A program made the position numbers and the translations under genes. From Pseudomonas brassicacearum subsp. brassicacearum (lineage in GTDB: Bacteria > Pseudomonadota > Gammaproteobacteria > Pseudomonadales > Pseudomonadaceae), in the NCBI RefSeq assembly GCF_008801605.1, contig NZ_VZPJ01000001.1:434001-498000 (forward strand): a stretch of 64,000 nucleotides of DNA, given 5' to 3'. Below are positions 44,936 through 53,863 of this stretch, piece after piece (position 1 is the first letter of the stretch; each line of letters begins with the position of its first letter). The notes under the pieces are model-generated. The model was not told where the DNA came from. It made no database searches and was given only the letters and a program-made list of their open reading frames with translations.

Positions 44936-47829
44936 ATCGCCTACCCGCCCCCATGGGCCTGCTGATCAACCGCGATCAGCCGCTGGATTTCAGTTTCGAC
45001 GGGCAGCACTACCAAGGCTTGCAAGGCGACAGTATCGCCAGCGCCCTGTTGTCCAACGGGCGTTTCCTGATCTCCCGCTCGTTCAAATACCACCGCCCGC
45101 GCGGCCCGCTGACCATGGCCGGCCAGGATGCCAACAGCCTGGTGCAACTGCCCCAGGAACCCAATGTGCTGGCCGATGCTCACGCCTTGTCCGCGGGGTT
45201 GCAGGTGACGGCGCAGAACGTCAACGGCTCGCTGGATAACGACCGCGACGCCTACCTGGGCAAGTTCTCCAGATTCATGCCGGTGGGCTTCTACTACCGC
45301 TCGTTCTATAAGCCCAAGGGCATGTGGAAGGTCTGGGAGCCGATCATTCGCAAGAAGGCCGGTCTCGGTGTGCTCGACCTGAAGTTCCAGCCTGAGTACT
45401 ACGACAAGGCCTACCTGTTTACCGACGTGGCGGTGATCGGTGCCGGTCCCGCCGGGCTGCACGCAGCCCTGACCGCCGCCAACGCGGGGGCCAGGGTGTT
45501 GCTCATCGAACAACAGCCGATTCTCGGCGGGTCGCTCACCTACGCCCGCTTCGATATCGACGGCAACAAGGCTGAAAACCTGCGCCGCGAACTGCTCGCG
45601 GCGGTCGAGCAACACGCCAATATCCAGATCCTGACCGAAGCCACGTGCAACGCCTGGTTCACCGATAACTACCTGCCGGTGATCCAGGGCAAACGCCTGT
45701 ACAAAGTGCGCGCTCGCCAATGCCTGGTTTGCAGCGGCGCGTTCGATCAGCCGGTGATCTTTCGCAACAACGACCTGCCGGGCGTGATGCTGACCAGCGC
45801 CGCGCAACGGCTGATGAAGCTGTATGCGGTCAAACCGGGTAACAGCGCCGTGGTGCTGACGGGCAACGATGACGGTTACCTCGCCGCGCTGGACCTGCAT
45901 GACCAGGGCGTCGATGTCGTCGCGGTGGTGGACCTGCGCCAAGGGCCTTCGGACGAATCCCTGCTACGCGCACTGGCGCAACGCAAGATCTACCACCAGG
46001 GCAACAGCACCGTCTATGAGGCCCTGCACGAGAAAGGCATGCGCCACATCAACGGCGTCGATGTGCGCCAGATCACCGCACAGGGCCAGGTCGCCGAAAG
46101 CGGGCAATATCTGGCGTGCGACTTACTGTGCATGTCCGCCGGTTACATGCCGGTCTATCAACTGCTGTGCCAGGCCGGCGGCAAACTGGCCTACGACGAT
46201 CAACGTGCCGAGTTCACGCTCAGCGGCCTGCCACGGAATCTGAATATCGCCGGCTCGGTCAACGGTCGTCATCAGCTGGATAACGTGATTGCCGATGGCG
46301 TGAATGCCGGTGCCGAAGCCGCCCTCGCGCTGGGCCTGACAGTCGGCACGCAACGCGCATCGTTCAGCGGTGAAGCCCGGGTCAACTTCAATTGGCCGAT
46401 CTTCCCGCATCCCAAAGGCAAGGACTTCGTCGACTTCGACGAGGATCTGCAAGTGGCCGACATCGTCAACGCGACCAAGATCGGCTATCGCGACGTGCAA
46501 CTGGTCAAGCGCTACTCCACCGTCGGCATGGGCCCGTCTCAGGGTCGTCACTCGGCGCTGCCGACCGCCCGGCTGGTGGCGTGGGCCACCCAACGCAACA
46601 TCAGCGAAACCGGAGTGACCACGGCACGGCCGCCGTTTGTGGCCGAAAAACTGGCGCATGTCGCCGGTCGCGCGTTCGATCCGTACCGGCAAACGCCGAT
46701 GCACGCTCGTCACCTGCAAGCTGGCGCGAAGATGATGCCTGCGGGCATCTGGCAACGCCCGGCCTACTATGGCAACGCTAAGGATCGCGAAGCCTGCATG
46801 CAGGCCGAAGCCCTGCACGTGCGCAACAAGGTCGGCATCATTGATGTCTCGACCCTCGGTGGCCTGGATGTGCGCGGCCCGGACGCCGCCGAGCTGCTCA
46901 ACCGCATGTACACCTTTGCCTTCCTCAAGCAACCGGTCGGCCGCTCCCGCTATGCGCTGATGACCAACGAGCACGGGGTGGTGATCGACGACGGTGTCTG
47001 CGCGCGGTTGGCCGAAAATCACTTCTACGTCACCGCCACCACCAGTGGTGTCGACCGGATCTACCAGCAGATGCTCAAGTGGAACGCGCAATGGCGCCTC
47101 GACGTGGACGTCGCCAACGTCACCGCGGCTATTTGCGCGGTCAACGTCGCCGGGCCCGATTCGCGCAAAGTGCTGGAGCAGGTCTGCACCGACCTGGATC
47201 TGAGCGCCGAAGCGTTTCCTTATCTGGGCGTGCGCCAGGGCACCGTGGCGGGCATCAAGGCCCGTTTGCTGCGCGTGGGTTTTGTCGGCGAACTGGGCTA
47301 TGAAATCCACGTGCCGGCGCGTCACGGGCTCATGCTCTGGGACGCGCTGATGGAGGCCGGCAAGGCCCATGACATCCGCCCCTTCGGCGTCGAAACCCAA
47401 CGTTTGCTGCGCCTGGAAAAAGGCCACGTGATCATCAGTCAGGACACCGACGGCATGACCCATCCGGCGGAAATCGACATGGGCTGGGCGGTCAGCCGCA
47501 ACAAACCATTCTTCGTCGGCCGGCGCTCGGTGGACATCCTCGAAGCCCAACCGCTGAAACGCAAACTGGTGGGTTTCTCCTTGCCCAAGGGCAGCGTACA
47601 ACCGCTGGAAGGCCACCTGGTACTCAACGGCCCGGACATCAGCGGCAACGTCACCTCCTGCGAATACTCCACGACGCTGGGCCGAATCATCGGCCTGGCC
47701 TACGCCGGTATCGAGCAGAGTGCCCCGGGACAGCACATTCCGATTCGCGTCGAGGGCGGCATCATCGTCCAGGCCGAAGTGGTGCAACTGCCCTTCTTCG
47801 ACCCCACCAACCAACGCCAGGAGGGTTAA
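44932..47829 (+). CDS. mgdC: N-methylglutamate dehydrogenase subunit C (sarcosine-oxidase alpha type)
   Basis: 965-residue subunit: an N-terminal ferredoxin-like fold without cluster cysteines (~10-95, 'RSFKYHRPRGPLTM'), a pyridine-nucleotide domain with GAGPAG at 170-175, and a C-terminal GcvT-type tetrahydrofolate domain (~590-960, 'GFVGELGYEIHVPARHGLML'). It binds NAD+ and receives the methylene group from the flavin half. The order A-B-C-D matches the mgd operon of methylotrophs and the sarcosine-oxidase soxBDAG order. The start overlaps the mgdB stop (ATGA). Confidence 0.9.
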   Translation: MNRLPAPMGLLINRDQPLDFSFDGQHYQGLQGDSIASALLSNGRFLISRSFKYHRPRGPLTMAGQDANSLVQLPQEPNVLADAHALSAGLQVTAQNVNGSLDNDRDAYLGKFSRFMPVGFYYRSFYKPKGMWKVWEPIIRKKAGLGVLDLKFQPEYYDKAYLFTDVAVIGAGPAGLHAALTAANAGARVLLIEQQPILGGSLTYARFDIDGNKAENLRRELLAAVEQHANIQILTEATCNAWFTDNYLPVIQGKRLYKVRARQCLVCSGAFDQPVIFRNNDLPGVMLTSAAQRLMKLYAVKPGNSAVVLTGNDDGYLAALDLHDQGVDVVAVVDLRQGPSDESLLRALAQRKIYHQGNSTVYEALHEKGMRHINGVDVRQITAQGQVAESGQYLACDLLCMSAGYMPVYQLLCQAGGKLAYDDQRAEFTLSGLPRNLNIAGSVNGRHQLDNVIADGVNAGAEAALALGLTVGTQRASFSGEARVNFNWPIFPHPKGKDFVDFDEDLQVADIVNATKIGYRDVQLVKRYSTVGMGPSQGRHSALPTARLVAWATQRNISETGVTTARPPFVAEKLAHVAGRAFDPYRQTPMHARHLQAGAKMMPAGIWQRPAYYGNAKDREACMQAEALHVRNKVGIIDVSTLGGLDVRGPDAAELLNRMYTFAFLKQPVGRSRYALMTNEHGVVIDDGVCARLAENHFYVTATTSGVDRIYQQMLKWNAQWRLDVDVANVTAAICAVNVAGPDSRKVLEQVCTDLDLSAEAFPYLGVRQGTVAGIKARLLRVGFVGELGYEIHVPARHGLMLWDALMEAGKAHDIRPFGVETQRLLRLEKGHVIISQDTDGMTHPAEIDMGWAVSRNKPFFVGRRSVDILEAQPLKRKLVGFSLPKGSVQPLEGHLVLNGPDISGNVTSCEYSTTLGRIIGLAYAGIEQSAPGQHIPIRVEGGIIVQAEVVQLPFFDPTNQRQEG

Positions 47830-47832
47830 GCC

Positions 47833-48411
47833 ATGACCAGTCTGAAAGACCACGAGACACTCACGCAACCGTACCACCTGGTCGACCAGACCGACCTGCC
47901 CCGAGTCGGCTTTCGTGGCAGCCACAGTGCCGAGTACCTCACAGCGCGCGGCTTCACCCTGCCGGACGCCCCCAACCGCGCCACCGCCCAGGCCGACGGC
48001 AGCTGGGTGGCGCGCCTGTCACAGACCGAATATGTGTTGCTGGGCAGCCCCCAGGATCAGGGTCAGCGGATTGCCGATGAAGAGGCGCGCTGGGAACTCG
48101 ACCACCAGGCCAACTACCTGCTGCCCCGCCAGGACAGCCACGCCTGCCTGGTGCTCAGCGGAGGTGCGATTGCCCAGGTGATGGCCAAGCTCTGCGGGGT
48201 CGACCTCAGCTTCCCGGCCTTCAAGCCAGGGGCGGTGGCGCAGACATCGGCGGCGCGGATCAATGTGATCGTGATCCATACGGGAAGTGTGGAGGCACCG
48301 GCCTTTCATATCCTGTGGGATCGCGCCTCGAAGCAATACTTCAACGACGCGCTGCTGGATGCTCTGGAGGAGTTCGAGGTCAGTCGGTACAACCCAACCT
48401 CACTGCCTTGA
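47833..48411 (+). CDS. mgdD: N-methylglutamate dehydrogenase subunit D (sarcosine-oxidase gamma type)
   Basis: 192-residue subunit of the sarcosine-oxidase gamma family, with the typical 'VLSGGAIAQVMAKLCGVDLS' and 'FHILWDRASKQYFNDALLDA' segments. It lies three bases after mgdC and ends the operon. The family has a structural role in the heterotetramer. Confidence 0.88.
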   Translation: MTSLKDHETLTQPYHLVDQTDLPRVGFRGSHSAEYLTARGFTLPDAPNRATAQADGSWVARLSQTEYVLLGSPQDQGQRIADEEARWELDHQANYLLPRQDSHACLVLSGGAIAQVMAKLCGVDLSFPAFKPGAVAQTSAARINVIVIHTGSVEAPAFHILWDRASKQYFNDALLDALEEFEVSRYNPTSLP

Positions 48412-48425
48412 CCTTCTGGGTCCGT

Positions 48426-48462
48426 TGACGTGTCGCCAGGCAGTCATGCGACGGACACGTCA
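48426..48462. terminator. Hairpin between convergent mgdD and LysR genes
   Basis: TGACGTGTC (48426-48434) pairs with GACACGTCA (48454-48462). No long T-run follows; it could serve both directions. Confidence 0.4.
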
Positions 48463-48511
48463 CCTCCTATCACTATTGGGCAACGCAGCGTGTCACCTGA
48501 AACGCGCCGGG

Positions 48512-49387
48512 TCACGGCCCCACCCGGGCCCAGAACGCTTCGGCAGATTGACTGAGTGGCGCTGTTGGACGGGTCAGATGAATTTCCAGCGGTATATCCC
48601 AGCTTTCGTCGAGCGCTCTGACTAAGCGTCCATCCAGCATTTCCTGCTCGGTGAGACTCTTGGGCAGCCAGGCCACGCCTTTGCTTTCCAGGGCCATGGA
48701 CATCAGCACCGCAGCAAGGTGGCTGCTGAAAAGTGGCTTGAGGTGCAGGTAATCTTCTTTGCCACGCAGCCTGTGGGCGACGATACGCCCCAGTCCAGAC
48801 TCATGGGTGTAAGCCAGGTATGGCAATGCCGCAGGCGAGGTGCCGAAGTTGGCAGAAGCACTCGCCAGAGGAACAAGAACGTCTTCACCCACCTTTTTGC
48901 CGATGAACTGATCTGGGGCGAGCAAAGGTGGAACATCGGGATGGCGATGGCAGAGTAGAAACTGGACCTGGCCATGTATCAGCATCTGCTCACAGACAGC
49001 CATGCTATCGGAGTGCAGTTGCACAGCCTCGATGGGGGCACCGCTCTCCGAGCTTCGAAGCCACCTGGGAAAAAATGTAAACGACAGGGAATGCGTTGCC
49101 GCAAATTGAAGCGACCTGGCAGCCATCCCAGCAACCTCTTGAGCCTCGTTGCGCATTCTGTACAAGCGCCTGGCAGCCTCCTGGGCACTTGGCAAAATTT
49201 GCCTCCCGGCTTCAGTCAGCGTCGCGCCCTGAGGCGTTCGAACGAACAATTGCACTCCCATCCAGCTCTCCAGCGAGCGCACTCTGCGACTGAATGCCGG
49301 CTGCGTAACGTGCCGCGCCTCAGCTGCCCGAACGAAGCTGCCGTACTCCGCAAGCGCTGAAAAATCCTCAAGCCAAACGAGTTCCAA
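48512..49387 (-). CDS. LysR-family regulator of the tartrate operon
   Basis: 291 residues from a TTG start at 49387 that has AGGAGG eight bases upstream. The N-terminal winged helix is 'LVWLEDFSALAEYGSFVRAA' with 'HVTQPAFSRRVRSLESWMGV', then the substrate-binding domain. No ATG fits the frame near this position. It diverges from tarD by 99 bp, the usual LysR layout, so it is presumed to activate tarD and the symporter in response to tartrate. Confidence 0.88.
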   Translation of the reverse strand: MELVWLEDFSALAEYGSFVRAAEARHVTQPAFSRRVRSLESWMGVQLFVRTPQGATLTEAGRQILPSAQEAARRLYRMRNEAQEVAGMAARSLQFAATHSLSFTFFPRWLRSSESGAPIEAVQLHSDSMAVCEQMLIHGQVQFLLCHRHPDVPPLLAPDQFIGKKVGEDVLVPLASASANFGTSPAALPYLAYTHESGLGRIVAHRLRGKEDYLHLKPLFSSHLAAVLMSMALESKGVAWLPKSLTEQEMLDGRLVRALDESWDIPLEIHLTRPTAPLSQSAEAFWARVGP

Positions 49388-49486
49388 GGGCCATGCCTCC
49401 TGTGCATAGGGTGCGGCATTAATAGCATTGGGCGGGTGACATCGCAAAGCCTAACGTGGGACTACAAACAACAAGAGGACCCCGTC

Positions 49487-50656
49487 ATGCGCATCGTAGA
49501 CATTCGTGAAAAAACTGTTTCTATTGCCTCCCCCATTGCCAACGCGTATATCGATTTTTCAAAAATGACCTGCTCGGTCGTCGCTGTCATCACTGACGTG
49601 ATTCGCGACGGCAAGCCCGTCATCGGTTACGGCTTCAACTCCAACGGCCGCTACGGGCAAGGCGCGCTGATGCGTGATCGCTTCCTGGCGCGTATCACGG
49701 AAGCCGATCCAGATACGCTCGTCGACCATGAAAACAACAACCTGGATCCGTTCGCCATCTGGAAAACCCTGATGACCAACGAAAAGCCAGGCGGTCATGG
49801 CGAGCGCTCGGTCGCAGTGGGCACCATCGACATGGCTGTGTGGGATGCGGTCGCCAAGATCGAAGGCAAACCGCTCTATCGCCTGCTGGCGGACCGTTAC
49901 CGTAACGGCGAGGCAGATGACAAGGTCTGGGTCTACGCAGCAGGCGGCTACTACTATCCTGGCAAGGATCAGACCAAGCTCAAGGCAGAAATGCAGAGCT
50001 ATCTGGATCGTGGCTATGACGTCGTCAAGATGAAGATCGGTGCGGTGCCACTGGACGAGGATATCCGTCGCATCGAAGCGGTCCTTGAAGTCGTAGGCGA
50101 TGGTCGTCGACTGGCGGTCGATGCCAATGGTCGCTTCGATCTCGAAACCGGTATTGCTTACGCCGAAGCCATCAAGAAGTACAACCTCTTCTGGTACGAA
50201 GAAGTGGGTGATCCGCTGGACTATGCGCTCCAGGCCGAGCTCGCCAATCACTATGAATTGCCCATGGCCACCGGGGAAAACCTGTTCTCCCACCAGGACG
50301 CCCGCAACCTGCTGCGCCACGGCGGCATGCGCCCTGATCGCGACTATCTCCAGTTCGACTGCGCCCTGTCCTACGGACTCGTGGAGTACATGCGCACCCT
50401 GAAAGTGATGGAGGAAATGGGCTGGTCTTCGCGCCGCGTAGTGCCTCACGGGGGGCACCAGATGTCCCTGAACATCGCCGCGGGCCTGCATTTGGGCGGC
50501 AACGAATCGTACCCGGACGTGTTCCAGCCATTCGGCGGCTTCGCTGACGGCATTCGCGTGGAAAACGGCTATGTCGGCCTGCCGGATATTCCTGGTGTCG
50601 GCTTTGAAGCCAAGTCCGCCTTGTATGCCGTCATGCGTGAGTTGGGCGAAGGCTGA
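49487..50656 (+). CDS. tarD: D(-)-tartrate dehydratase (enolase superfamily)
   Basis: 389-residue member of the mandelate-racemase subgroup. The sequence follows Bradyrhizobium TarD closely in length and in signature stretches ('NEKPGGHGERSVAVGTIDMA', 'YEEVGDPLDYALQA', 'GGMRPDRDYLQFDCALSYGL'). Catalytic positions are intact: the KMK motif with K181/K183, metal ligands D212, E238 and E264, and the base H321 in 'PHGGHQMS'. It removes water from D-tartrate to give oxaloacetate. The ATG at 49487 has AGAGGA upstream; the longer frame to 49436 does not resemble the family. The DctA-type carrier follows. Confidence 0.92.
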   Translation: MRIVDIREKTVSIASPIANAYIDFSKMTCSVVAVITDVIRDGKPVIGYGFNSNGRYGQGALMRDRFLARITEADPDTLVDHENNNLDPFAIWKTLMTNEKPGGHGERSVAVGTIDMAVWDAVAKIEGKPLYRLLADRYRNGEADDKVWVYAAGGYYYPGKDQTKLKAEMQSYLDRGYDVVKMKIGAVPLDEDIRRIEAVLEVVGDGRRLAVDANGRFDLETGIAYAEAIKKYNLFWYEEVGDPLDYALQAELANHYELPMATGENLFSHQDARNLLRHGGMRPDRDYLQFDCALSYGLVEYMRTLKVMEEMGWSSRRVVPHGGHQMSLNIAAGLHLGGNESYPDVFQPFGGFADGIRVENGYVGLPDIPGVGFEAKSALYAVMRELGEG

Positions 50657-50757
50657 CTACCGCCGATCTGCGGTCTCTCTGAAAGAGGCCGCAGCACCCG
50701 GTGTCCCCTCTCGACGCCAAGCCACAGCCCATCACAAAAATAAAATGAGGTGCTCCC

Positions 50758-52065
50758 GTGGAAATCTCCAAGTCCCGCTGGTACAGCCAGCTGTATGTGC
50801 AAGTGCTGATCGGCATCGTGATCGGTGCAGCAATCGGTTACTTCGTGCCTGACATCGGCGCCAAGCTCCAACCCTTTGCCGATGGCTTCATCAAACTGAT
50901 CAAAATGCTGTTGGCACCGATTATTTTCGGTACGGTCGTTGTCGGTATCGCCAAGATGGGCTGTATCAAAGAAGTCGGACGGATTGGCGTAAAAGCGCTG
51001 ATCTATTTCGAGATTCTTTCAACCATCGCCCTGGTCGTTGGCCTTATTGTGGTCAACATCGTCAAGCCTGGCGTCGGCATGAACATCAACGCCAGTGCGC
51101 TTGATGGCGGTGCCATCAGCAAATACAGCCAAGCTGCCAGTGCACAAGGCGGCACCATTGATTTCTTTCTCAATATCATCCCGCAAACCTTCATCGGCGC
51201 ATTCTCCAACGGCGTCATGCTCCAGGTCATCCTGCTCTCGGTATTGATGGGCGTTGCACTGGTTCAAATGGGCGAAACCAGCAAGCCACTGATCAACACC
51301 CTTGATCTGTTCCTGCAGGGCCTGTTCAAGATCGTGGCGATGGTCATGCGCCTGGCTCCGATTGGTGCCGGTGCCGGCATGGCTTTCACCATTGGCAAAT
51401 ACGGAATTGGTACCTTGCTGTCGCTCGGCCAGTTGCTGGTCGCGCTCTACATCACGACCTTGATTTTCATCGTGGTCGTGCTGGGTACGGTTGCTCGATG
51501 GTCGGGCATGCCGCTGCTGCAATTTCTTCGTTATTTCAAAGATGAAATTCTCATCACACTTGGCACTTGCTCAACCGAAGCCGTGCTGCCGCGAATGATG
51601 GTGAAGCTTGAAAAGCTTGGCTGCAAAAAATCCGTCGTGGGCATGGTGTTGCCAACCGGGTACACCTTCAATGCGGACGGCACCTGCATCTATCTCACCA
51701 TGGCCGCCATCTTTATCGCCCAGGCGACCAATACGCCGCTGACATTTGTGGATCAGATGATTCTGCTGGGCGTATTCCTGCTGACCTCAAAAGGCTCGGC
51801 TGGCGTGGCGGGTGCGGGATTCGTAACGCTGGCTGCCACGCTCACAACCATCCACTCCATTCCTCTGGTAGGCCTGGTTTTGCTCTTGGGGATTGACCGG
51901 TTCCTGAACGAAGCCCGGGCGGTGACCAACTTGATCGGTAACGGCATTGGCACCATCGCTATTGCCAAGTGGGACAACTCGTTCGACGTCGAGGCCTGCG
52001 AGCGTGAAATCGCTGCCATGAAACACGACAAGGCAGCAAGAAAGGCATTGATGGCGCAAAAGTAG
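50758..52065 (+). CDS. Dicarboxylate/cation symporter (DctA-like), probable tartrate importer
   Basis: 435-residue DAACS-family carrier starting at GTG with GAGG seven bases upstream. Eight to ten helices and the family signatures 'MLLAPIIFGTVVVGIAKMG', 'TCSTEAVLPRMMVKLEKLG' (reentrant loop 1) and 'LPTGYTFNADGTCIYLTMAA' (substrate-binding region), 'LTSKGSAGVAGAGFVTLAAT' (loop 2) are intact. DctA takes C4-dicarboxylates; placed directly after tarD, this one most likely imports D-tartrate. A palindrome follows the stop. Confidence 0.9.
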   Translation: MEISKSRWYSQLYVQVLIGIVIGAAIGYFVPDIGAKLQPFADGFIKLIKMLLAPIIFGTVVVGIAKMGCIKEVGRIGVKALIYFEILSTIALVVGLIVVNIVKPGVGMNINASALDGGAISKYSQAASAQGGTIDFFLNIIPQTFIGAFSNGVMLQVILLSVLMGVALVQMGETSKPLINTLDLFLQGLFKIVAMVMRLAPIGAGAGMAFTIGKYGIGTLLSLGQLLVALYITTLIFIVVVLGTVARWSGMPLLQFLRYFKDEILITLGTCSTEAVLPRMMVKLEKLGCKKSVVGMVLPTGYTFNADGTCIYLTMAAIFIAQATNTPLTFVDQMILLGVFLLTSKGSAGVAGAGFVTLAATLTTIHSIPLVGLVLLLGIDRFLNEARAVTNLIGNGIGTIAIAKWDNSFDVEACEREIAAMKHDKAARKALMAQK

Positions 52066-52080
52066 TCCGCAAAGCGCCCC

Positions 52081-52109
52081 GGTCATGCCACGCCGAGTAC
52101 GGCATGACC
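52081..52109. terminator. Hairpin after the symporter gene
   Basis: GGTCATGCC (52081-52089) and GGCATGACC (52101-52109) form a nine-base stem. No T-run follows directly. Confidence 0.45.
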
Positions 52110-52170
52110 GGCCGCGGTGCAGCGGCAATAATCGGGCGCTTTTATTGGAAAAACGACCTTGCTAGCCGGT

Positions 52171-52932
52171 CTACTTCCCTCCGGTCACATCCAGGAAGGT
52201 GCCCGTCACAAACGAAGCCTCCGCGCCCGCCAACCAGAGAATGGCCCGCGCCACCTCCTCCGGTTGGCCACCACGCCCCATCGGGATCGTTTCCTTCACC
52301 CGGTCGACTCTGCCCGGCTCTCCGCCACTGGCATGCATCTGGGTGTAGATATGCCCGGGGCGAACGCAGTTGACCCGAATACCCTCCCGAGCCACTTCCT
52401 TGGCATAGCCCGTCGTGAACGTTTCGACCGCCCCCTTGGACGCCGCGTAGTCCACGTATTCATTCGGGCTACCGAGGCGGGCCGACGCCGAGGAGACGTT
52501 GATGACGGCACCGCCACGCCCGCCATAACGATAGGCCATGCGCCGGGTAGCCTGCTGCGCGCAGAGCATCGGGCCCAATGTGTTGACCGCAAATATTCGT
52601 TGCATGCGCTCGAAGCCAAGATCCTCCAAGCGAGACTGCTGTGCCAGTATCGAGGCATTGTTGACCAGCACATCTATTCGTCCGAAGCGCTGGTCAACGG
52701 TGGCGAACAGTTCAGCGATCTGTAGCGGGTCCGCGTTATCGGCACGTACCGCCAAGGCACGGGCACCCTTGGCCTCGACCTGTTCTGCCACCGCCAACGC
52801 CGACGCTTGATCGGCGATGTAGGTCAGCACGACGTCGTAACCTTGCTCAGCGGCCAGCATGGCAGTCGCCGCCCCGATCCCGCGCCCGCCTCCGGTGATC
52901 AGGATCACTGGCTTTTGCGAATCATCATTCAT
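52171..52932 (-). CDS. Short-chain dehydrogenase/reductase
   Basis: 253-residue SDR: cofactor motif TGGGRGIGAA near residue 15, 'DVLVNNASI' in the middle, the catalytic 'YVDYAASKGAVE' (Tyr-x3-Lys) and 'VNCVRPGHIYTQMHASGGEP' beyond. It resembles the FabG/glucose dehydrogenase-like group with NAD(P). The ATG at 52932 has GAGG seven bases ahead. It shares an operon with the EamA gene 35 bp upstream. The substrate is unknown. Confidence 0.88.
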   Translation of the reverse strand: MNDDSQKPVILITGGGRGIGAATAMLAAEQGYDVVLTYIADQASALAVAEQVEAKGARALAVRADNADPLQIAELFATVDQRFGRIDVLVNNASILAQQSRLEDLGFERMQRIFAVNTLGPMLCAQQATRRMAYRYGGRGGAVINVSSASARLGSPNEYVDYAASKGAVETFTTGYAKEVAREGIRVNCVRPGHIYTQMHASGGEPGRVDRVKETIPMGRGGQPEEVARAILWLAGAEASFVTGTFLDVTGGK

Positions 52933-52967
52933 GGTCAATCCTCACGGCTAAATGAAAACAAGCAACG

Positions 52968-53795
52968 TCAACCGATAACCAGCGTACCGAGGGCAATGAC
53001 TGCGCAGGCCAGCAGCTTGCGCAAGGTCAATGCTTCGCCAAGAAAGGCGTACCCGATCAAAGCGGCGAACATGACGCTGGTTTCTCGCAGGGCGGACACC
53101 GCCCCCATCGGTGCATGGGCCATGGCGTAGATCACGACCCCGTAGGCCAGCAATGAAACCAGCCCGCCAGCGGAGGCCACGGCGATACCTGGCCGCAAGG
53201 CAAAGAGGCTTCGGGCATCCCGCAGTCCGATATAAACCAGAGGCATCATCACGCCCCACAACAGGCACATCCAGGCGGTGTAGGCCACTGGCGTCCCGGA
53301 GAGGCGAACGCCTATGCCATCAACCACGCTGTAAGCGGCAATGAAACAACCGGTTCCCAATGCGTAGGGCAAGTCAGGCAACGCCCGCCGGCGCCCGGTA
53401 TAGGCCAGCGAGATGATTCCAGTCGACACCAACGCAATGCCTAGCAGCCCACTCGGCGCCACACGCTCACCGGCGAACAGCGAAGCGGCCAGGACAATCA
53501 GGATTGGAGAGACACCGCGGGCGATGGGATAGGTCTGGCCCAGGTCTCCAGACTTGTAACTGCGCACCAGGAACAGGTTGTAACCCACGTGCAACACCGC
53601 GGACAGTCCGACGCAGAACCAGCTTGCACGGGCGGGCGGAGGCAGTAGCGTCGCCACGATGACGCTCGCCAGGGCTATCGCCATGCACATGATGGTCATC
53701 GACCACAAACGGTCGGCGCCTCCGCGCAGCATGGCATTCCAACTGGCGTGCAGCAGCGCGGCGAACAAGACGAGGCAGATGATGTGTAAAGGCAT
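52968..53795 (-). CDS. EamA/DMT-family transporter
   Basis: 275-residue membrane protein with about ten helices arranged as two EamA repeats ('LHASWNAMLRGGADRLWSMT' in repeat one, 'APMGAVSALRETSVMFAALI' with 'GYAFLGEALTLRKLL' in repeat two). The family exports or imports small metabolites such as amino acids. The substrate is unknown. It is upstream of, and probably transcribed with, the SDR gene. Confidence 0.88.
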   Translation of the reverse strand: MPLHIICLVLFAALLHASWNAMLRGGADRLWSMTIMCMAIALASVIVATLLPPPARASWFCVGLSAVLHVGYNLFLVRSYKSGDLGQTYPIARGVSPILIVLAASLFAGERVAPSGLLGIALVSTGIISLAYTGRRRALPDLPYALGTGCFIAAYSVVDGIGVRLSGTPVAYTAWMCLLWGVMMPLVYIGLRDARSLFALRPGIAVASAGGLVSLLAYGVVIYAMAHAPMGAVSALRETSVMFAALIGYAFLGEALTLRKLLACAVIALGTLVIG

Positions 53796-53863
53796 GCATC
53801 ATCCTAGACCGCTCAAGTCAGGCTATAAAAGCAAAGTCTCTTCATCCAGGCATGAATAAAATC

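Noticed and set aside
46123-47925. 600-residue minus-strand open frame
   Set aside because: It is antisense to mgdC and is a composition artefact.
43378-48411. Naming the operon soxBDAG (sarcosine oxidase)
   Set aside because: The fold is shared, but adjacency to gmaS-mgsABC and the altered delta-subunit cysteines favour N-methylglutamate dehydrogenase; the glycine-betaine genes that usually accompany soxBDAG are absent.
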